Shown here: positions 60,010-64,000 of the stretch, in pieces
Layout of the letters: each line of letters opens with the position of its first letter
Position numbering within the stretch: the first letter of the stretch is position 1
Assembly: GCA_029817715.1 (NCBI GenBank)
Contig: JARUPY010000085.1
Span: 4,278,001-4,342,000, forward strand
Reading direction: 5' to 3'
Length of the DNA: 64,000 nt
From: Melastoma dodecandrum
Lineage: Eukaryota > Streptophyta > Magnoliopsida > Myrtales > Melastomataceae
The notes under the pieces: model-generated
Told to the model about the DNA's origin: nothing
Seen by the model: only the letters and a program-made list of their open reading frames with translations
Databases searched by the model: none
Translations under genes and position numbers: made by a program

Positions 60010-60407
60010 GGGCGCTGATGATTCTATGGAGAGATTTTCTTTCAGGCCTCGGGGAACCGTCCGTATCTTGGCAGGGCGATCGAGGGACGCAGCCATGGCG
60101 GGGTTCCAAGTTTCAGTTGCTTGATCAAAAAGTGCGAATCTGAGCCTCTCTATCTTTCTTGGCGTTGCTTTTTTTCAGATCTGCTTTCTCATAACGCTGA
60201 TTGTGCGCCCTGTGGTTTTGTTGGTAGTCTCAAGTTGCGGCAGCCCGTAAAAAAGGTTTCTCTGACTGTTGATTGTGGAAAGATTGTATCTTGTGCAAAG
60301 TAGAGGAAGAATCAGGCTTTCCCCCAGGGAGAGGATGGCATTCCTTTGCAAGGATTGCACCACTCTGGTTGTTAGGGAATCCGGTCATTTCATCCAATGC
60401 TTTGCTC

Positions 60408-60452
60408 CTGGCAAAGAAGCTACCCTGCATTCCTGGGTTCTTCTTTGTCCAG
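60408..60452 (+). repeat. Hairpin repeat copy with a 12-bp stem
   Basis: Left arm CTGGCAAAGAAG (60408-60419) pairs with right arm CTTCTTTGTCCAG (60440-60452), leaving only T60448 bulged; the loop is 20 bases. It is preceded by the shared TTTGCTC sequence. Confidence 0.75.
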
Positions 60453-60549
60453 GTGCTTGCAACGTGATGTATTCCTTACTTAACAAACACACCCCTTTTT
60501 TGTTACTGAAATTTCCATATCCAGAGCGATGAGATTGACAACGGCGGCA

Positions 60550-60628
60550 GCTTTGCTCCTGGAGAATCATTGGCAGTTTGTCGAAGAGATTCGGCCATCT
60601 ACGTTTCTCCAGTCGGCGTTAGCGAAGT
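60550..60628 (+). repeat. Hairpin repeat copy with two-part stem
   Basis: Outer stem GCTTTGCT (60550-60557) pairs with AGCGAAGT (60621-60628) over 8 bp, two of them G-U. One base later the inner stem CTGGAGAA (60559-60566) pairs perfectly with TTCTCCAG (60605-60612). The 3' linker is 8 bases. Confidence 0.75.
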
Positions 60629-60733
60629 CCATTGTCATCTTAGCTCGTTCCGGGAGTTGAATCTGCTACCTCTCACCAATGCATGCACAAGATAGAGCTG
60701 TTATTTGTTTGTGCTCGCATGCATGTTGTGATA

Positions 60734-60784
<51 letters not shown>
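60734..60784. repeat. Compound (CT)n(AC)n microsatellite
   Basis: A CT run at about 60734-60752 is directly followed by an AC run to 60784. Confidence 0.95.
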
Positions 60785-60786
<2 letters not shown>

Positions 60787-61375
60787 TGTTAGGAGCTGCG
60801 ATCTTTTCCATCCCCAGATATTGCATTCTGGGTTTTATGTTTACTGAGGCGATGATGTTAAGAATTGAATGGATCTATGAAGTATAACAAAATCAGAAAA
60901 GTGGAGGCTGTTTGTATCGTATGGTTAGCCTGGCAACTTTGTCCTCTCCGAGCCTCTCTGGTTGTACCTGCCTGCGTGATCATGTTTTCGGTTTTATTTT
61001 CATTCAGTTCCTCTCCATTTAATGCCACAAATATGCTATTGCCACCGAGAGTGATGATTCGTTAGTGATGCTGTGACGATGGCTCAAACTGATTTTCTCA
61101 TCTCTCATCATTATTATCATCTTCAGGTTGGCGAATGGAAAGACTGATTCCAGTAAATAAGGGAATGTCCAAGCGCAGGGAGAACTGACCTTTTGTTGGC
61201 ATGGCAACTAAGAAATGCCCACAGTCCTAGCAGAGTCCTGTTTTCTTGTTTAATTCGAGCCTTCTTTTTCGTCGAACTGTTAATGTGTGGAAACTCAAAT
61301 TGTTTATTGGTTTTGATTAAACGCAAGCCTTCATCTCACAGCTGCCCCATTGAGTTTTTGGACATTTCAGTGACT

Positions 61376-61434
61376 TTGCTCCTGGAAGATTGATGGCATT
61401 GGCAGACACAGCCTGCTGTTGCCCCTTCTCCAGT
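61376..61434 (+). repeat. Hairpin repeat copy, imperfect
   Basis: Contains TTTGCTCCTGGA, GGCATTGGCAG and TTGCCCCTTCTCCAG in the shared order. CTGGA pairs with TCCAG, and GGCA with TTGCC, leaving internal mismatches. Confidence 0.55.
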
Positions 61435-61629
61435 TGACATCATTAAAGTTCTGTTGTTGTCTTCAACTCTTGCTAGGAGTCTAATAAATCTCATTACTGA
61501 TTACTGAGGCTATGATGGCTACTGGGAAGGAAGAAATTGCATTAGCTGAGCCTCGACCCTTTTGTTTAACATATTATAAGCATGCAACCATTATTAGGGC
61601 AATTTTTGCTCTGCACTCATTAGTTTAAG

Positions 61630-61696
61630 TATGAGGTTCATAGGACTACTGGAGTGGCATTGGGTGTCTCTGGCGGTTGCTCCTCTCTGATAGTCT
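61630..61696 (+). repeat. Hairpin repeat copy, imperfect
   Basis: TGAGGTTC at the start, GGCATTGGGTGTCTCTGGCG in the middle and TTGCTCCTCTCTGA on the right arm. GACTA near 61644 pairs with TAGTC near 61691. Confidence 0.55.
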
Positions 61697-62033
61697 TGAT
61701 CCAGTGATTAAACTGTATTTGCTTTGTTGACTATGGTCAACGATCTTATCCATGAGTTGAAGCATGGATAAGTCGTGCCCAAACCGCCTGGAATAGGAAC
61801 AAAAGAACAGACATACTTTTGAAGTGATTAGGAACAATGTCCTTTGCATTTGAGAACGAGGATCTGTTGCAAAGAGGCAATATGGTCCCTCCAGTGATGA
61901 AGAGGCAATGATATTGACATCATCTTGTTCTTCTCATCTGTCATCATCTCGCCTTGCTATTTAATATATCCTGTCGTTTGCTACAAGTGTAAATTCCATT
62001 GCCTCTATGGTACTGAGGCTAATATAAAAATGA

Positions 62034-62098
62034 GGCTTTGCTCCCAGATAGGGGATTTCTCGGGTGGTGATTGCCCCTCTCTGGTTGTTAGCAGAGCC
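62034..62098 (+). repeat. Hairpin repeat, copy A of the duplication
   Basis: Outer stem GGCTTTGCT/AGCAGAGCC as in copy B. The inner stem CCAGATAGGGG (62044-62054) pairs with CCCCTCTCTGG (62074-62084) with one mismatch. Confidence 0.75.
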
Positions 62099-62356
62099 GA
62101 TGATTTACAATCACAGTTTCTCCATTTTTGGGAAAAGAAGAGGCAGATGATGAGCAGCATTATGCTTGTGGAAATTTCTGATGTCTGCTTTTGAGCAACA
62201 CAGCATCACATAATCGCAGTTACTGGATGAACATCTGAACTGCTGCTGCTGCTGTTGTTGTTATCGCAGCTGAAAAGAAGAATTGAGGAGGTGATGATGA
62301 TTCACAGTTCCCTAAATTTCATTGCCTCTATAAAACTGAGGCTAATATAAAAATGA

Positions 62357-62421
62357 GGCTTTGCTCCCAGAGAGGGGATTTCTCGGGTGGTGATTGCCCC
62401 TCTCTGGTTGTTAGCAGAGCC
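62357..62421 (+). repeat. Hairpin repeat, copy B of the duplication, best stem
   Basis: Outer stem GGCTTTGCT (62357-62365) pairs with AGCAGAGCC (62413-62421) over 9 bp with one G-U. After a single-base 5' linker and a five-base 3' linker, the inner stem CCAGAGAGGGG (62367-62377) pairs perfectly with CCCCTCTCTGG (62397-62407). The loop is 19 bases. Confidence 0.85.
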
Positions 62422-62585
62422 GATGATTTACAATCACAGTTCCTCCATTTTTGGGAAAAGAAGAGGAAGACGATGAGCAGCAATATGTTTGTGGAAATTT
62501 CTGATGTCTGCTTTTGAGCAACACGGCGTCACATATTCGCAGTTACTGGATGAACATCTGGACTGCTGCTGCTGCTGCTGCTACT

Positions 62586-62616
<31 letters not shown>

Positions 62617-63412
62617 CAGCTGAAAAGAAGAATTGTGGAGGTGATGATGATTCACAGTTCCGTATGCTCAAACGGATTGACAAGGTGGGTGGGTTGACCA
62701 TATCTTGGCGAGGCGATGCAGAGTCTTGCTACGCAGCCAGGGTAGGGTTCATCTCGGGTGATTAAAGGTGAATCTGAGCCTTGTGATTGGGCATTAAACA
62801 TGCTTCACTGCAATTGCTAAAGGGATTAATTTGGTCGTTCCTTGCAATCTTCCTAAATGCAATTGAAGCTGATTCAGGAATGGGGTTCTGCTCCTGGAGG
62901 GGTGACGAGAACTTTCTTGAAACCACCAAAGGAGGGGGAGGATGAGGAAATTATTCTACAGTGATGATAAGAAATATTAAGGGTCTGTTTGGTTTGGCAA
63001 AAATTGATTTTCTTTTATTATGATGAGAATGAGGACCAAAACTGGACTGGGGGAAAGCCTGACTTCTCCACAGCAATGAGTCCTGGTCATTCCTCAACAT
63101 TGACAGTTGTGGCCTTTGCTGCTCTCCGAGAATGTGTTTGGCAACTGTCACAGGTGCCACTGCTCAGATCGAAGCAGTAAAAGTCCTGCCATTGTCCACA
63201 TGTCATGCCTGGTCACTCTTCCACTCTGGGCCTTTGCATGACGCGTGTTTCGCAGCATCTGCTGCATGAACTTTCACTTCCCTAAAAAAATATTCAGTAG
63301 ATTAGGGTTTCTGATGAGGATCCCTAAGGCCAATGATATGGTGGCTGTTTTGGAAGAAATCGATCACAATTTGCTTTGCTGAGCGTCAGGTTCACTCATC
63401 AGTTGAAGTATG

Positions 63413-63475
63413 AGGCTCCCCCTGGCTAGCAGAGAGGCATTGGTGGTCTCCGGCAGTTGCCCCTCTCCGGTGGAC
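63413..63475 (+). repeat. Hairpin repeat copy, imperfect
   Basis: Contains GAGGCTCCCCCTGG, GGCATTGGTGGTCTCCGGCA and TTGCCCCTCTCCGG. GAGAGG (63432-63437) pairs with CCTCTC (63462-63467). The middle closely matches the 61630 copy. Confidence 0.55.
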
Positions 63476-63901
63476 CGGTTATGTAACTGCTAAAATTTGT
63501 ACATACCACATCGGGTGGGGTTTATCTGTGCATGCATGGATGATGTGCCATTACATAGATGAACCGTGCCGAAACTACGTGGGCAGATGAAGGAAACATT
63601 GTTGTTGTGCTTGTTTGGTTTTTGGAAACTTTTCGGTTTGCAATGAGTTACGACACCCACAGTTTGTCAAAATTCTCTTCTTCTTGGACCATCTGAGTGT
63701 GGATATTGACCACCTCTGGGAATGATTTGGTCATGAAGGATATGGTGGGTGAAGGCGGTGCTTCTTTGCCATTGTTGCAGGAAACACCTTTTGTCCCAGC
63801 CGTCCTTTCCTTTTCATACCTTCCAATTTCACTCAACCTTCCACAGCTTACCTGGAAGGTTATATTTATCCGATCCATGAATGTAGCTGAGTCGGGTTTG
63901 A

Positions 63902-63953
63902 GGTTCTGCTTCTGGAGGGGCAGTCCACCAGTGGTTCTGTCAATTGCAGAGCC
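63902..63953 (+). repeat. Hairpin repeat copy with conserved outer stem
   Basis: GGTTCTGC (63902-63909) pairs with GCAGAGCC (63946-63953) over 8 bp with one G-U. It is followed by AATGATT, as copies A and B are followed by GATGATT. The inner stem is weak. Confidence 0.6.
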
Positions 63954-64000
63954 AATGATTCCCACTGGCTCTTTCTGACTGCTGGAATATCCTCGAGATT

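Larger units (their letters stand above)
61991..62662 (+). repeat. Tandem duplication, two units of about 323-350 bases
   Basis: Unit A (about 61991-62312) and unit B (about 62314-62662) are nearly identical apart from scattered substitutions and an expanded TGC/TTG trinucleotide run in unit B (about 62565-62616). The offset is 323 bases at the left hairpin and 350 bases at the right end, the difference being that expansion. Each unit contains one full hairpin copy. Confidence 0.9.
60010..64000. other. Probably non-coding region with an array of hairpin-forming repeats
   Basis: Nearly 4 kb without a credible protein gene. It holds a compound (CT)n(AC)n microsatellite, a roughly 330-base tandem duplication, trinucleotide runs and at least eight diverged repeats with similar hairpin potential. 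Their common signals are a TGAGGC start, GCTTTGCTCCTGGAG on the left arm, GGCATTGG in the middle, TTGCCCCTCTCC on the right arm and AGCAGAGCC at the end. Copies are most evident near 60313, 60401, 60550, 61376, 61640, 62034, 62357, 63413 and 63902. Frames inside are low-complexity. A non-coding RNA gene is my best guess. Confidence 0.5.

Noticed and set aside
62514..62765. 83-codon frame with Ala and Val runs
   Set aside because: The runs are translations of the TGC/TTG triplet expansion in the duplicated unit; not a real protein.
60310..63960. Assignment of the hairpins to miR399, miR390, miR408 or miR394
   Set aside because: Partial likeness only (for example GTTGCCC); none of the mature sequences I know is present, so no known miRNA family is claimed.
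1..64000. CRISPR array, rRNA, phage, operon or biosynthetic cluster
   Set aside because: No evenly spaced short repeats of that type, no rRNA, and the genes are intron-containing plant genes of unrelated function.

Overview
The window is nuclear DNA of a flowering plant, most likely a core eudicot. The genes have many short GT-AG introns, the intergenic DNA is AT-rich and full of microsatellites, and the proteins belong to plant families: CLE peptide, PPR, RLCK-VII kinase, SIN3-like, NPF transporter and ferredoxin-thioredoxin reductase. There is no sign of bacterial, organellar or viral sequence. Exon-intron models were built by hand from reading frame, splice consensus, phase continuity and family knowledge; every multi-exon model below closes in frame.

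Layout. 0-6.3 kb: two minus-strand genes, a secreted pectate lyase and a PBL34-36-type receptor-like cytoplasmic kinase. 8-14.2 kb: an intronless PPR gene (minus) head-to-head with a GT14 glucuronosyltransferase (plus). 15.9-18.1 kb: a membrane-anchored prolyl 4-hydroxylase with a C-terminal six-cysteine ShK-like domain. 20.7 kb: a small CLE peptide precursor. 22-25.3 kb: a plant coiled-coil/basic protein. 26.9-28.9 kb: a type I inositol polyphosphate 5-phosphatase. 29.2-31.3 kb: a ten-exon coiled-coil gene (minus). 32.4-40.8 kb: a 22-exon SIN3-like corepressor. 41.6-43.4 kb: a chloroplast DUF760 protein (minus). 44.1-44.8 kb: a broken Golgi alpha-mannosidase II copy. 46.1-48.1 kb: an NPF transporter with an in-frame stop. 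48.9-50.8 kb: a CREG-like gene with an in-frame stop just after its signal peptide. 51.4-53.3 kb: ferredoxin-thioredoxin reductase catalytic chain. 54.4-55.0 kb: a 2H phosphoesterase-like gene (minus) lacking its second catalytic His. 56.1-58.2 kb: an LRR receptor pseudokinase. 59.6-64 kb: no convincing protein gene, but a series of diverged repeats that fold into similar hairpins.

How they fit together. These are independent single genes, not an operon or a biosynthetic cluster. From memory, the order pectate lyase, PBL34, GlcAT14, SIN3-like, DUF760, mannosidase II, NPF5.8 matches Arabidopsis At5g15110 down to At5g14940, so much of the window looks like an ancient colinear block. CREG next to FTRB also recalls At2g04690/At2g04700. 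Three consecutive genes between 44 and 49 kb carry disabling lesions (mannosidase II, NPF, CREG), which could mean local gene decay or sequence error.

The most unusual feature is the hairpin-repeat array at 60.3-64.0 kb. Several copies keep the same stem architecture although the stem sequences differ. It may be an undescribed non-coding RNA locus.
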